64,000 nt of DNA, taken from Hydractinia symbiolongicarpus (Eukaryota > Cnidaria > Hydrozoa > Anthoathecata > Hydractiniidae). A model generated the notes under the pieces. The model saw only the letters and a program-made list of their open reading frames with translations. It searched no databases and was not told where the DNA came from. The stretch is from NCBI RefSeq assembly GCF_029227915.1, contig NC_079881.1, forward strand, positions 372,001 to 436,000, in the 5' to 3' direction. Each line of letters opens with the position of its first letter. Position 1 is the stretch's first letter. The position numbers were made by a program, and so were the translations under genes. Positions 36,504-50,259 of this stretch are shown piece by piece.

Positions 36504-39048
36504 TACAAGTCTCATGCGTTTTAGTGATGAAAAAATAATTTAAAAAATCGTTCGGGAAATGCGTTTACTCCCTGGGTACTTTCTTTGTATACTTTTGACT
36601 ATACGGGCCGAGTTGGGGATTTACGGGAAGTTACGGGTTTTCGTTTGCCGGCGATTAAACTTCTTTTATTCAGCGTGTCATCAAAAGTGAAAACATTTTT
36701 AAAAACTACAAGTCTCATGGGCTTTAGTGGTTAAATAATAATTTAAAAAATCGCTCCGGAAATGAGTTTACTCCCTGGGTACTTTCTTTGTATACATTCG
36801 ACTATACGGGCCAGGCCCGGGATGTACGGGAAATCGCGGGTTTTCGTTTGCCAGCGATTAAATCACTTTCATTAAGCGTCTCATCAAAAATGAAAACATT
36901 TCTGAAAACTACAAGTCTCATGCGTTTTAATGATGAAAAAATAATTTAAAAAATCGTTCGGGAAATGAGTTTACTCCCTGGGTACTTTCTTTGTATACTT
37001 TTGACTATACGGGCCGAGTCCGGGATTTACGGGATGTCGCGGGTTTTCGTTTGCCGGCGATTAAACTTCTTTTATTCAGCGTCTCATCAAAAATGAAAAC
37101 ATTTTTAAAAACTAATAGTCTCGTGGGCTTTAGTGGTGAAATAATAATTTAAAAAATCGTTCGGGTAATGAGTTTACTCCCAGGGTACTTTCTTTGTATA
37201 CTTTTGACTATATTGGCCGAGTCCAGGATTTACGGGAAATCGCAGGTTTTCGTTTGCCGGCGATTAAACTTCTTTTATTCAGCGTCTCATCAAAAATGAA
37301 AACATTTTTGTAAACTACAAGTCTCATGCGTTTTAGTGGTGAAAAAATAATTTAAAAAATCGTTCGGGAAATAAGTTTACTCCCTGGGTACTTTCTTTGT
37401 ATACTTTTGACTATACGGGCCGAGTCCGGGGTTTATGGGAAATGGCGGGTTTTCGTTTGCCGGCGATTAAACTTCTTTTATTCAGCGTGTCATCAAAAGT
37501 GAAAACATTTTTAAAAACTACAAGTCTCATGGGCTTTAGTGGTTAAATAATAATTTAAAAAATCGTTCGGGTAATGAGTTTACTCCCAGGGTACTTTCTT
37601 TGTATACTTTTGACTATATTGGCCGAGTCCAGGATTTACGGGAAATCGCAGGTTTTCGTTTGCCGGCGATTAAACTTCTTTTATTCAGCGTCTCATCAAA
37701 AATGAAAACATTTTTGAAAACTACAAGTCTCATGCGTTTTAGCGGTGAAAAAATATTTTAAAAAATCGTTCGGGAAATTAGTCCCTGGGTACTTTCTTTG
37801 TATACTTTTGACTATACAGGCCGAGTCCGGGGTTTACTGGAAATCGCGGGTTTTCGTTTGCGGGTTATTAAACCACTTTCATTAAGCGTCTCATCAAAAA
37901 TGAAAACATTTCTGAAAACTACAAGTCTCATGCGTTTTAGTGATGAAAAAATAATTTAAAAAATCGTTCGGGAAATGAGTTTACTCCCTGGGTACTTTCT
38001 TTGTATACTTTTGACTATACGGGCCGAGTCCGGGGTTTACGGGAAATGGCGGGGTTTCGTTTGCCGGCGATTAAACTTCTTTTATTCAGCGTCTTATCAA
38101 AAATGAAAACATTTTTGAAAACTACAAGTGTCATGCGTTTTAGTGGTGAAAAGATAATTTAAAAAATCGTTTTGGAAATGAGTTTACTCCCTGGGTACTT
38201 TCTTTGTATACTTTTGACTATACGGGCCGAGTCAGGGATTTACGGGAAGTCGCGGGTTTTCGTTTGCCGGCGATTAAACTCCTTTTATTCAGCGTCTCAT
38301 CAAAAATGAAAACATTTGTAAAAACTACAAGTCTCATGGGCTTTAGTGGTTAAATAATAATTTAAAAAATCGTTCGGGAAATGAGTTTACTCCCTGGGTA
38401 CTTTCTTTGTATACATTCGACTATACGGGCCAAACCCGGGATGTACGGGAAATCGCGGGTTTTCGTTTGCCGGCGATTAAACCACTTTCATTAAGCGTCT
38501 CATCAAAAATGAAAACATTTCTAAAAACTACAAGTCTCATGCGTTTTAGTGATGAAAAAATAATTTAAAAAATCGTTCGGGAAATGCGTTTACTCCCTGG
38601 GTACTTTCTTTGTATACTTTTGACTATACGGGCCGAGTCGGGGATTTACGGGAAATTACGGGTTTTCGTTTGCCGGCGATTAAACTTCTTTTATTCAGCG
38701 TGTCATCAAAAGTGAAAACATTTTTAAAAACTACAAGTCTCATGGGCTTTAGTGGTTAAATAATAATTTAAAAAATCGTTCCGGAAATGAGTTTACTCCC
38801 TGGGTACTTTCTTTGTATACATTCGACTATACGGGCCAGGCCCGGGATGTACGGGAAATCGCGGGTTTTCGTTTGCCAGCGATTAAACCACTTTCATTAA
38901 GCGTCTCATCAAAAATGAAAACATTTCTGAAAACTACAAGTCTCATGCGTTTTAGTGATGAAAAAATAATTTAAAAAATCGTTCGGGAAATGAGTTTACT
39001 ACCTGGGTACTTCTCTTTGTATACTTTTGACTATACGGGCCGAGTCCG
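36504..39048. repeat. 13-monomer HOR, copy 2
   Basis: It begins with GAGTTGGGG at 36,611 and repeats the marks of copy 1, including ACTAATAGTC at 37,111 and the 5-bp deletion monomer at 37,772. The run ends near 39,048, where the order jumps back to the GGGATGTCG monomer. Confidence 0.88.
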
Positions 39049-40460
39049 GGATTTACGGGATGTCGCGGGTTTTCGTTTGCCGGCGATTAAACTTCTTTTA
39101 TTCAGCGTCTCATCAAAAATGAAAACATTTTTAAAAACTAATAGTCTCGTGGGCTTTAGTGGTGAAATAATAATTTAAAAAATCGTTCGGGTAATGAGTT
39201 TACTCCCAGGGTACTTTCTTTGTATACTTTTGACTATATTGGCCGAGTCCAGGATTTACGGGAAATCGCAGGTTTTCGTTTGCCGGCGATTAAACTTCTT
39301 TTATTCAGCGTCTCATCAAAAATGAAAACATTTTTGTAAACTACAAGTCTCATGCGTTTTAGTGGTGAAAAAATAATTTAAAAAATCGTTCGGGAAATGA
39401 GTTTACTCCCTGGGTACTTTCTTTGTATACTTTTGACTATACGGGCCGAGTCCGGGGTTTATGGGAAATGGCGGGTTTTCGTTTGCCGGCGATTAAACTT
39501 CTTTTATTCAGCGTGTCATCAAAAGTGAAAACATTTTTAAAAACTACAAGTCTCATGGGCTTTAGTGGTTAAATAATAATTTAAAAAATCGTTCGGGTAA
39601 TGAGTTTACTCCCAGGGTACTTTCTTTGTATACTTTTGACTATATTGGCCGAATCCAGGATTTACGGGAAATCGCAGGTTTTCGTTTGCCGGCGATTAAA
39701 CTTCTTTTATTCAGCGTCTCATCAAAAATGAAAACATTTTTGAAAACTACAAGTCTCATGCGTTTTAGCAGTGAAAAAATATTTTAAAAAATCGTTCGGG
39801 AAATGAGTTTAGTCCCTGGGTACTTTCTTTGTATACTTTTGACTATACAGGCCGAGTCCGGGGTTTACTGGAAATCGCGGGTTTTCGTTTGCCGGCTATT
39901 AAACCACTTTCATTAAGCGTCTCATCAAAAATGAAAACATTTCTGAAAACTACAAGTCTCATGCGTTTTAGTGATGAAAAAATAATTTAAAAAATCGTTC
40001 GGGAAATGAGTTTACTCCCTGGGTACTTTCTTTGTATACTTTTGACTATACGGGCCGAGTCCGGGGTTTATGGGAAATGGCGGGTTTTCGTTTGCCGGCG
40101 ATTAAACTTCTTTTATTCAGCGTGTCATCAAAAGTGAAAACATTTTTAAAAACTACAAGTCTCATGGGCTTTAGTGGTTAAATAATAATTTAAAAAATCG
40201 TTCGGGTAATGAGTTTACTCCCAGGGTACTTTCTTTGTATACTTTTGACTATATTGGCCGAGTCCAGGATTTACGGGAAATCGCAGGTTTTCGTTTGCCG
40301 GCGATTAAACTTCTTTTATTCAGCGTCTCATCAAAAAGGAAAACATTTTTGAAAACTACAAGTCTCATGCGTTTTAGCGGTGAAAAAATATTTTAAAAAA
40401 TCGTTCGGGAAATGAGTTTAGTCCCTGGGTACTTTCTTTGTATACTTTTGACTATACAGG
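39049..40460. repeat. Partial 10-monomer unit (offset 2,026 bp) and tail
   Basis: ACTAATAGTC at 39,137 lies 2,026 bp, ten monomers, after the 37,111 copy. Homology with about 36,950-38,030 covers five monomers (GGGATGTCG, TATATTGG, TTTATGGG, TATATTGG, ATACAGGCC), followed by a further TTTATGGG / TATATTGG / ATACAGGCC run. So the same neighbourhood exists in 13-mer and 10-mer versions that differ by a three-monomer block. Confidence 0.82.
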
Positions 40461-40559
40461 CCGAGTCAGGGGTTTACTGGAAATGGCGGCTTTTCGCTTG
40501 CCGGCGATTAAACTTCTTTTATTCAGCGTCTCATCAAAAATGAATACATTTTTGAAAAC

Positions 40560-41775
40560 TACAAGTCTCATGCGTTTTAGTGGTGAAAAGATAATTTAAA
40601 AAATCGTTCGGGAAATGAGTTTACTCCCTGGGTACTTCATTTGTATACTTTTGACTATACAAGCCAAGCCCGGGATTTACGGGAAATCGCGGGTTTTCGT
40701 TTGCCGGCTATTAAACCACTTTCATTAAGCGTCTCATCAAAAATGAAAACATTTCTGAAAACTACAAGTCTCATGCGTTTTAGTGATGAAAAAATAATTT
40801 AAAAAATCGTTCGGGAAATGAGTTTACTCCCTGGGTACTTTCTTTGTATACTTTTGACTATACGGGCCGAGTCCGGGGTTTATGGGAAATGGCGGGTTTT
40901 CGTTTGCCGGCGATTAAACTTCTTTTATTCAGCGTGTCATCAAAAGTGAAAACATTTTTAAAAACTACAAGTCTCATGGGTTTTAGTGGTTAAATAATAA
41001 TTTAAAAAATCGTTCGGGAAATGAGTTTACTCCCTGGGTACTTTCTTTGTATACATTCGACTATACGGGCCAAGCCCGGGATGTACGGGAAATCGCGGGT
41101 TTTCGTTTGCCGGCGATTAAACCACTTTCATTAAGCGTCTCATCAAAAATGAAAACATTTCTGAAAACTACAAGTCTCATGCGTTTTAGTGGTGAAAAGA
41201 TCATTTAAAAAATCGTTCGGGAAATGAGTTTACTCCTTGGGTACTTCATTTGTATACTTTTGACTATACAAGCCAAGCCCGGGATTTACGGGAAATCGCG
41301 GGTTTTCGTTAGCCGGCTATTAAACCACTCTCATTAAGCGTCTCATCAAAAATGAAAACATTTCTGAAAACTACCAGTCTCATGCGTTTTAGTGATGAAA
41401 AAATAATTTAAAAAATCGTTCGGGAAATGAGTTTACTCCCTGGGTACTTTCTTTGTATACTTTTGACTATACGGGCCGAGTCCGGGGTTTATGGGAAATG
41501 GCGGGTTTTCGTTTGCCGGCGATTAAACTTCTTTTATTCAGCGTGTCATCAAAAGTGAAAACATTTTTAAAAACTACAAGTCTCATGGGTTTTAGTGGTT
41601 AAATAATAATTTAAAAAATCGTTCGGGAAATGAGTTTACTCCCTGGGTACTTTCTTTGTATACATTCGACTATACGGGCCAAGCCCGGGATGTACGGGAA
41701 ATCGCGGGTTTTCGTTTGCCGGCGATTAAACCACTTTCATTAAGCGTCTCATCAAAAATGAAAACATTTCTGAAA
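40560..41775. repeat. 3-monomer HOR, two tandem copies (608 bp)
   Basis: The copies are 40,560-41,167 and 41,168-41,775. The order is GGTACTTCATTTG with ATACAAGCC, TTTATGGG with GTGTCATCAAAAGTG, then F2 with CCCGGGATGTACGGG. The anchor GGTACTTCAT is at 40,631 and 41,239. Point differences include CTCCTTGG, TTAGCCGGC and CTACCAGTC in copy 2. Confidence 0.88.
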
Positions 41776-42569
41776 ACTACAAGTCTCATGCGTTTTAGTG
41801 ATGAAAAAATAATTTAAAACATCGTTCGGGAAATGAGTTTACTCCCTGGGTACTTTCTTTGTATACTTTTGACTATACGGGCCGAGTCCGGGATTTACGG
41901 GATGTCGCGGGTTTTCGTTTGCCGGCGATTATACTTCTTTTATTCAGCGTCTCATCAAAAATGAAAACATTTTAAAAAACTACAAGTCTCGTGGGCTTTA
42001 GTGGTTCAAATAATAATTTAAAAAATCGTTCGGGAAATGAGTTTACTCCCTGGGTACTTTCTTTGTATACTTTTGACTATACGGGCCGAGTCCTGGGTTT
42101 ACGGGAAATGGCGGGTTTTCGTTTGCCGGCGATTAAACTTCTTTTATTCAGCGTCTCATTAAAAATGAAAACATTTTTGAAAACTACAAGTCTCATGCGT
42201 TTTAGTGGTGAAAAGATAATTTAAAAATCGTTTTGGAAATGAGTTTACTTACAGGGTACTTTCTTTGTATACATGCGACTATAAAGGCGAAGCCCGAGGT
42301 TTACGGGAAATCGTAGGTTTTCTTTTGCCGGCGATTAAACCACTTTCATTAGGCGTCTCATCAAAAATGAAAACATTTTTAAAAACTACAAGTCTCATGT
42401 GCTTTAGTGGGAAAAAATAATTTAAAAAATCGTTTTGGAAATGAGTTTACTTACAGGGTACTTTCTTTGTATACTTTTGACTATACGGGCCGAGTCCGGG
42501 ATTTACGGGAAATCGCGGGTTTTCGTTTGCCGGCGGTTAAACTTCTTTTATTCAGCGTCTCATCAAAAA
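41776..42569. repeat. Transition into the P/Q array
   Basis: A GGGATGTCG monomer (41,890) is followed by the first P (GTCCTGGGTTTAC, 42,091), the first Q (ATGCGACTATAAAGGCGAAGCC, 42,274) and a T-like monomer (CTTACAGGG with GCCGGCGGTTAAAC). The Q and T here carry private bases (GGCGAAG, AATCGTAGG), as expected at the edge of a homogenised block. Confidence 0.82.
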
Positions 42570-45500
42570 TGAAAACATTTTTAAAAACTACAAGTCTCAT
42601 GTGCTTTAGTGGGAAAAAATAATTTAAAAAATCGTTCGGGAAATGAGTTTACTCCCTGGGTACTTTCTTTGTATACTTTTGACTATACGGGCCGAGTCCT
42701 GTGTTTACGGGAAATGGCGGGTTTTCGTTTGCCGGCGATTAAACTTCTTTTATTCAGCGTCTCATTAAAAATGAAAACATTTTTGAAAACTACAAGTCTC
42801 ATGCGTTTTAGTGGTGAAAAGATAATTTAAAAATCGTTTTGGAAATGAGTTTACTTACAGGGTACTTTCTTTGTATACATGCGACTATAAAGGCCAAGCC
42901 CGAGGTTTACGGGAAATCGCAGGTTTTCTTTTGCCGGCGATTAAACCACTTTCATTAGGCGTCTCATCAAAAATGAAAACATTTTTAAAAACTACAAGTC
43001 TCATGTGCTTTAGTGGGAAAAAATAATTTAAAAAATCGTTCGGGAAATGAGTTTACTCCCTGGGTACTTTCTTTGTATACTTTTGACTATACGGGCCGAG
43101 TCCTGGGTTTACGGGAAATGGCGGGTTTTCGTTTGCCGGCGATTAAACTTCTTTTATTCAGCGTCTCATTAAAAATGAAAACATTTTTGAAAACTACAAG
43201 TCTCATGCGTTTTAGTGGTGAAAAGATAATTTAAAAATCGTTTTGGAAATGAGTTTACTTACAGGGTACTTTCTTTGTATACATGCGACTATAAAGGCCA
43301 AGCCCGAGGTTTACGGGAAATCGCAGGTTTTCTTTTGCCGGCGATTAAACCACTTTCATTAGGCGTCTCATCAAAAATGAAAACATTTTTAAAAACTACA
43401 AGTCTCATGTGCTTTAGTGGGAAAAAATAATTTAAAAAATCGTTCGGGAAATGAGTTTACTCCCTGGGTACTTTCTTTGTATACTTTTGACTATACGGGC
43501 CGAGTCCTGGGTTTACGGGAAATGGCGGGTTTTCGTTTGCCGGCGATTAAACTTCTTTTATTCAGCGTCTCAATAAAAATGAAAACATTTTTGAAAACTA
43601 CAAGTCTCATGCGTTTTAGTGGTGAAAAGGTAATTTAAAAATCGTTTAGGAAATGAATTTACTTACAGGGTACTTTCTTTGTATACATGCGACTATAAAG
43701 GCCAAGCCCGATGTTTACGGGAAATCGCAGGTTTTCTTTTCCCGGCGATTAAACCACTTTCATTAGGCGTCTCATCAAAAATGAAAACATTTTTGAAAAC
43801 TACAAGTCTCATGCGTTTTAGTGGTGAAAAGATAATTTAAAATTCGTTTTGGAAATGAGTTTACTTCCAGGGTACTTTCTTTGTATACATGCGACTATAA
43901 AGGCCAAGCCCGAGGTTTACGGGAAATCGCAGGTTTTCTTTTGCCGGCGATTAAACCACTTTCATTAGGCGTCTCATCAAAAATGAAAACATTTCTGAAA
44001 ACTACAAGTCTCATGCGTTTTAGTGGTGAAAAAGTAATTTAAAAAATCGTTCGGGAAATGAGTTTACTCCCTGGGTACCTTCTTTGTATACTTTTGACTA
44101 TACGGGCCGAGTCGGGGATTTACGGGAAGTCGTGGGTTTTCGTTTGCCGGCGATTAAACTTCTTTTATTCAGCGTCTCATCAAAAATGAAAACATTTTTG
44201 TAAACTACAAGTCTCATGCGTTTTAGTGGTGAAAAAATAATTTAAAAAATTGTTCGGGAAATGAGTTTACCCCCTGGGTACTTTCTTTGTATACTTTTGA
44301 CTATACGGGCCGAGTCCGGGGTTTACGGGAAATGGCGGGTTTTCGTTTGCCGGAGATTAAACTTCTTTTATTCAGCGTCTCATCAAAAATGAAAACATTT
44401 TTGAAAACTGCAAGTCTCATGCGTTTTAGTGGTGAAAAGATAATTTAAAAAATCGTTTTGGAAATGAGTTTACTCACAGGGTACTTTCTTTGTATACTTT
44501 TGACTATACGGGCCGAGTCCGGGATTTACTTTAAAATCGCGGGTTTTCGTTTGCCGGCGGTTAAACTTCTTTTATTCAGCGTCTCATCAAAAATGAAAAC
44601 ATTTTTAAAAACTACAAGTCTCATGTGCTTTAGTGGGAAAAAATAATTTAAAAAATCGTTCGGGAAATGAGTTTACTCCCTGGGTACTTTCTTTGTATAC
44701 TTTTGACTATACGGGCCGAGTCCTGGGTTTACGGGAAATGGCGGGTTTTCGTTTGCCGGCGATTAAACTTCTTTTATTCAGCGTCTCATTAAAAATGAAA
44801 ACATTTTTGAAAACTACAAGTCTCATGCGTTTTAGTGGTGAAAAGATAATTTAAAAATCGTTTTGGAAATGAGTTTACTTACAGGGTACTTTCTTTGTAT
44901 ACATGCGACTATAAAGGCCAAGCCCGAGGTTTACGGGAAATCGCAGGTTTTCTTTTGCCGGCGATTAAACCACTTTCATTAGGCGTCTCATCAAAAATGA
45001 AAACATTTTTAAAAACTACAAGTCTCATGTGCTTTAGTGGGAAAAAATAATTTAAAAAATCGTTCGGGAAATGAGTTTACTCCCTGGGTACTTTCTTTGT
45101 ATACTTTTGACTATACGGGCCGAGTCCTGGGTTTACGGGAAATGGCGGGTTTTCGTTTGCCGGCGATTAAACTTCTTTTATTCAGCGTCTCATTAAAAAT
45201 GAAAACATTTTTGAAAACTACAAGTCTCATGCGTTTTAGTGGTGAAAAGATAATTTAAAAATCGTTTTGGAAATGAGTTTACTTACAGGGTACTTTCTTT
45301 GTATACATGCGACTATAAAGGCCAAGCCCGAGGTTTACGGGAAATCGCAGGTTTTCTTTTGCCGGCGATTAAACCACTTTCATTAGGCGTCTCATCAAAA
45401 ATGAAAACATTTCTGAAAACTACAAGTCTCATGCGTTTTAGTGGTGAAAAAGTAATTTAAAAAATCGTTCGGGAAATGAGTTTACTCCCTGGGTACCTTC

Positions 45501-46414
45501 TTTGTATACTTTTGACTATACGGGCCGAATCTGGGATTTACGGGAAATCGCAGGTTTTCGTTTGCCGGCGATTAAACTTCTTTTATTCAGCGTCTCATCA
45601 AAAATGAAAACATTTTTGTAAACTACAAGTCTCATGCGTTTTAGTGGTGAAAAAATAATTTAAAAAATTGTTCGGGAAATGAGTTTACCCCCTGGGTACT
45701 TTCTTTGTATACTTTTGACTATACGGGCCGAGTCCGGGGTTTACGGGAAATGGCGGGTTTTCGTTTGCCGGAGATTAAACTTCTTTTATTCAGCGTCTCA
45801 TCAAAAATGAAAACATTTTTGAAAACTGCAAGTCTCATGCGTTTTAGTGGTGAAAAGATAATTTAAAAAATCGTTTTGGAAATGAGTTTACTCACAGGGT
45901 ACTTTCTTTGTATACTTTTGACTATACGGGCCGAGTCCGGGATTTACGGGAAATCGCCGGTTTTCGTTTGCCGGCGGTTAAACTTCTTTTATTCAGCGTC
46001 TCATCAAAAATGAAAACATTTTTAAAAACTACAAGTCTCATGTGCTTTAGTGGGAAAAAATAATTTAAAAAATCGTTCGGGAAATGAGTTTACTCCCTGG
46101 GTACTTTCTTTGTATACTTTTGACTATACGGGCCGAGTCCTGGGTTTACGGGAAATGGCGGGTTTTCGTTTGCCGGCGATTAAACTTCTTTTATTCAGCG
46201 TCTCATTAAAAATGAAAACATTTTTGAAAACTACAAGTCTCATGCGTTTTAGTGGTGAAAAGATAATTTAAAAATCGTTTTGGAAATGAGTTTACTTACA
46301 GGGTACTTTCTTTGTATACATGCGACTATAAAGGCCAAGCCCGAGGTTTACGGGAAATCGCAGGTTTTCTTTTGCCGGCGATTAAACCACTTTCATTAGG
46401 CGTCTCATCAAAAA
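42570..46414. repeat. 19-monomer HOR, copy 1 (3,845 bp)
   Basis: Two 202-bp monomers, P and Q, form a 404-bp dimer. P has GTCCTGGGTTTAC, AAATGGCGGG, CATTAAAAATG and a five-A ATTTAAAAATCG. Q has ATGCGACTATAAAGGCC, CGAGGTTTAC, CATTAGGCG and GTGGGAAAAAAT. Dimers alternate with longer modules in which Q is followed by R (GGGTACC), S (CCGGAGATT, AACTGCAAG) and T (CACAGGG, GGCGGTTAAAC). Anchored on the start of each P tail at 42,609, spacings are 404, 404, 1,216, 404, 1,013, 404, totalling 3,845. Confidence 0.93.
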
Positions 46415-49400
46415 TGAAAACATTTTTAAAAACTACAAGTCTCATGTGCTTTAGTGGGAAAAAATAATTTAAAAAATTGTTCGGGAAATGAGTTTACTCC
46501 CTGGGTACTTTCTTTGTATACTTTTGACTATACGGGCCGAGTCCTGTGTTTACGGGAAATGGCGGGTTTTCGTTTGCCGGCGATTAAACTTCTTTTATTC
46601 AGCGTCTCATTAAAAATGAAAACATTTTTGAAAACTACAAGTCTCATGCGTTTTAGTGGTGAAAAGATAATTTAAAAATCGTTTTGGAAATGAGTTTACT
46701 TACAGGGTACTTTCTTTGTATACATGCGACTATAAAGGCCAAGCCCGAGGTTTACGGGAAATCGCAGGTTTTCTTTTGCCGGCGATTAAACCACTTTCAT
46801 TAGGCGTCTCATCAAAAATGAAAACATTTTTAAAAACTACAAGTCTCATGTGCTTTAGTGGGAAAAAATAATTTAAAAAATCGTTCGGGAAATGAGTTTA
46901 CTCCCTGGGTACTTTCTTTGTATACTTTTGACTATACGGGCCGAGTCCTGGGTTTACGGGAAATGGCGGGTTTTCGTTTGCCGGCGATTAAACTTCTTTT
47001 ATTCAGCGTCTCATTAAAAATGAAAACATTTTTGAAAACTACAAGTCTCATGCGTTTTAGTGGTGAAAAGATAATTTAAAAATCGTTTTGGAAATGAGTT
47101 TACTTACAGGGTACTTTCTTTGTATACATGCGACTATAAAGGCCAAGCCCGAGGTTTACGGGAAATCGCAGGTTTTCTTTTGCCGGCGATTAAACCACTT
47201 TCATTAGGCGTCTCATCAAAAATGAAAACATTTTTAAAAACTACAAGTCTCATGTGCTTTAGTGGGAAAAAATAATTTAAAAAATCGTTCGGGAAATGAG
47301 TTTACTCCCTGGGTACTTTCTTTGTATACTTTTGACTATACGGGCCGAGTCCTGGGTTTACGGGAAATGGCGGGTTTTCGTTTGCCGGCGATTAAACTTC
47401 TTTTATTCAGCGTCTCAATAAAAATGAAAACATTTTTGAAAACTACAAGTCTCATGCGTTTTAGTGGTGAAAAGGTAATTTAAAAATCGTTTAGGAAATG
47501 AATTTACTTACAGGGTACTTTCTTTGTATACATGCGACTATAAAGGCCAAGCCCGATGTTTACGGGAAATCGCAGGTTTTCTTTTCCCGGCGATTAAACC
47601 ACTTTCATTAGGCGTCTCATCAAAAATGAAAACATTTTTGAAAACTACAAGTCTCATGCGTTTTAGTGGTGAAAAGATAATTTAAAATTCGTTTTGGAAA
47701 TGAGTTTACTTCCAGGGTACTTTCTTTGTATACATGCGACTATAAAGGCCAAGCCCGAGGTTTACGGGAAATCGCAGGTTTTCTTTTGCCGGCGATTAAA
47801 CCACTTTCATTAGGCGTCTCATCAAAAATGAAAACATTTCTGAAAACTACAAGTCTCATGCGTTTTAGTGGTGAAAAAGTAATTTAAAAAATCGTTCGGG
47901 AAATGAGTTTACTCCCTGGGTACCTTCTTTGTATACTTTTGACTATACGGGCCGAGTCGGGGATTTACGGGAAGTCGTGGGTTTTCGTTTGCCGGCGATT
48001 AAACTTCTTTTATTCAGCGTCTCATCAAAAATGAAAACATTTTTGTAAACTACAAGTCTCATGCGTTTTAGTGGTGAAAAAATAATTTAAAAAATTGTTC
48101 GGGAAATGAGTTTACCCCCTGGGTACTTTCTTTGTATACTTTTGACTATACGGGCCGAGTCCGGGGTTTACGGGAAATGGCGGGTTTTCGTTTGCCGGAG
48201 ATTAAACTTCTTTTATTCAGCGTCTCATCAAAAATGAAAACATTTTTGAAAACTGCAAGTCTCATGCGTTTTAGTGGTGAAAAGATAATTTAAAAAATCG
48301 TTTTGGAAATGAGTTTACTCACAGGGTACTTTCTTTGTATACTTTTGACTATACGGGCCGAGTCCGGGATTTACTTTAAAATCGCGGGTTTTCGTTTGCC
48401 GGCGGTTAAACTTCTTTTATTCAGCGTCTCATCAAAAATGAAAACATTTTTAAAAACTACAAGTCTCATGTGCTTTAGTGGGAAAAAATAATTTAAAAAA
48501 TCGTTCGGGAAATGAGTTTACTCCCTGGGTACTTTCTTTGTATACTTTTGACTATACGGGCCGAGTCCTGGGTTTACGGGAAATGGCGGGTTTTCGTTTG
48601 CCGGCGATTAAACTTCTTTTATTCAGCGTCTCATTAAAAATGAAAACATTTTTGAAAACTACAAGTCTCATGCGTTTTAGTGGTGAAAAGATAATTTAAA
48701 AATCGTTTTGGAAATGAGTTTACTTACAGGGTACTTTCTTTGTATACATGCGACTATAAAGGCCAAGCCCGAGGTTTACGGGAAATCGCAGGTTTTCTTT
48801 TGCCGGCGATTAAACCACTTTCATTAGGCGTCTCATCAAAAATGAAAACATTTTTAAAAACTACAAGTCTCATGTGCTTTAGTGGGAAAAAATAATTTAA
48901 AAAATCGTTCGGGAAATGAGTTTACTCCCTGGGTACTTTCTTTGTATACTTTTGACTATACGGGCCGAGTCCTGGGTTTACGGGAAATGGCGGGTTTTCG
49001 TTTGCCGGCGATTAAACTTCTTTTATTCAGCGTCTCATTAAAAATGAAAACATTTTTGAAAACTACAAGTCTCATGCGTTTTAGTGGTGAAAAGATAATT
49101 TAAAAATCGTTTTGGAAATGAGTTTACTTACAGGGTACTTTCTTTGTATACATGCGACTATAAAGGCCAAGCCCGAGGTTTACGGGAAATCGCAGGTTTT
49201 CTTTTGCCGGCGATTAAACCACTTTCATTAGGCGTCTCATCAAAAATGAAAACATTTCTGAAAACTACAAGTCTCATGCGTTTTAGTGGTGAAAAAGTAA
49301 TTTAAAAAATCGTTCGGGAAATGAGTTTACTCCCTGGGTACCTTCTTTGTATACTTTTGACTATACGGGCCGAATCTGGGATTTACGGGAAATCGCAGGT

Positions 49401-50259
49401 TTTCGTTTGCCGGCGATTAAACTTCTTTTATTCAGCGTCTCATCAAAAATGAAAACATTTTTGTAAACTACAAGTCTCATGCGTTTTAGTGGTGAAAAAA
49501 TAATTTAAAAAATTGTTCGGGAAATGAGTTTACCCCCTGGGTACTTTCTTTGTATACTTTTGACTATACGGGCCGAGTCCGGGGTTTACGGGAAATGGCG
49601 GGTTTTCGTTTGCCGGAGATTAAACTTCTTTTATTCAGCGTCTCATCAAAAATGAAAACATTTTTGAAAACTGCAAGTCTCATGCGTTTTAGTGGTGAAA
49701 AGATAATTTAAAAAATCGTTTTGGAAATGAGTTTACTCACAGGGTACTTTCTTTGTATACTTTTGACTATACGGGCCGAGTCCGGGATTTACGGGAAATC
49801 GCCGGTTTTCGTTTGCCGGCGGTTAAACTTCTTTTATTCAGCGTCTCATCAAAAATGAAAACATTTTTAAAAACTACAAGTCTCATGTGCTTTAGTGGGA
49901 AAAAATAATTTAAAAAATCGTTCGGGAAATGAGTTTACTCCCTGGGTACTTTCTTTGTATACTTTTGACTATACGGGCCGAGTCCTGGGTTTACGGGAAA
50001 TGGCGGGTTTTCGTTTGCCGGCGATTAAACTTCTTTTATTCAGCGTCTCATTAAAAATGAAAACATTTTTGAAAACTACAAGTCTCATGCGTTTTAGTGG
50101 TGAAAAGATAATTTAAAAATCGTTTTGGAAATGAGTTTACTTACAGGGTACTTTCTTTGTATACATGCGACTATAAAGGCCAAGCCCGAGGTTTACGGGA
50201 AATCGCAGGTTTTCTTTTGCCGGCGATTAAACCACTTTCATTAGGCGTCTCATCAAAAA
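46415..50259. repeat. 19-monomer HOR, copy 2 (3,845 bp)
   Basis: The module spacing is identical to copy 1, and private marks are at exactly +3,845: GTCCTGTGTTT, CAATAAAAATG with AAAGGTAATTT and TTTAGGAAATGAATTT, CGATGTTTAC, AATTTAAAATTCG, TTTACTTTAAAATCG and AATCGCCGG. One difference is C at 42,633 against T at 46,478 (TCGTTCGGG against TTGTTCGGG). Confidence 0.93.

Noticed and set aside
38990-39178. A leucine- and serine-rich peptide that might look like a signal or membrane segment
   Set aside because: The hydrophobic stretch is the translation of the CTTCTTTTATTCAGCG block shared by all F1 monomers, not a gene feature.
42950-42965. TTAGGC, the nematode telomere word, in Q monomers
   Set aside because: It occurs once per monomer as a point variant of CATTAAGCG and is never tandem.
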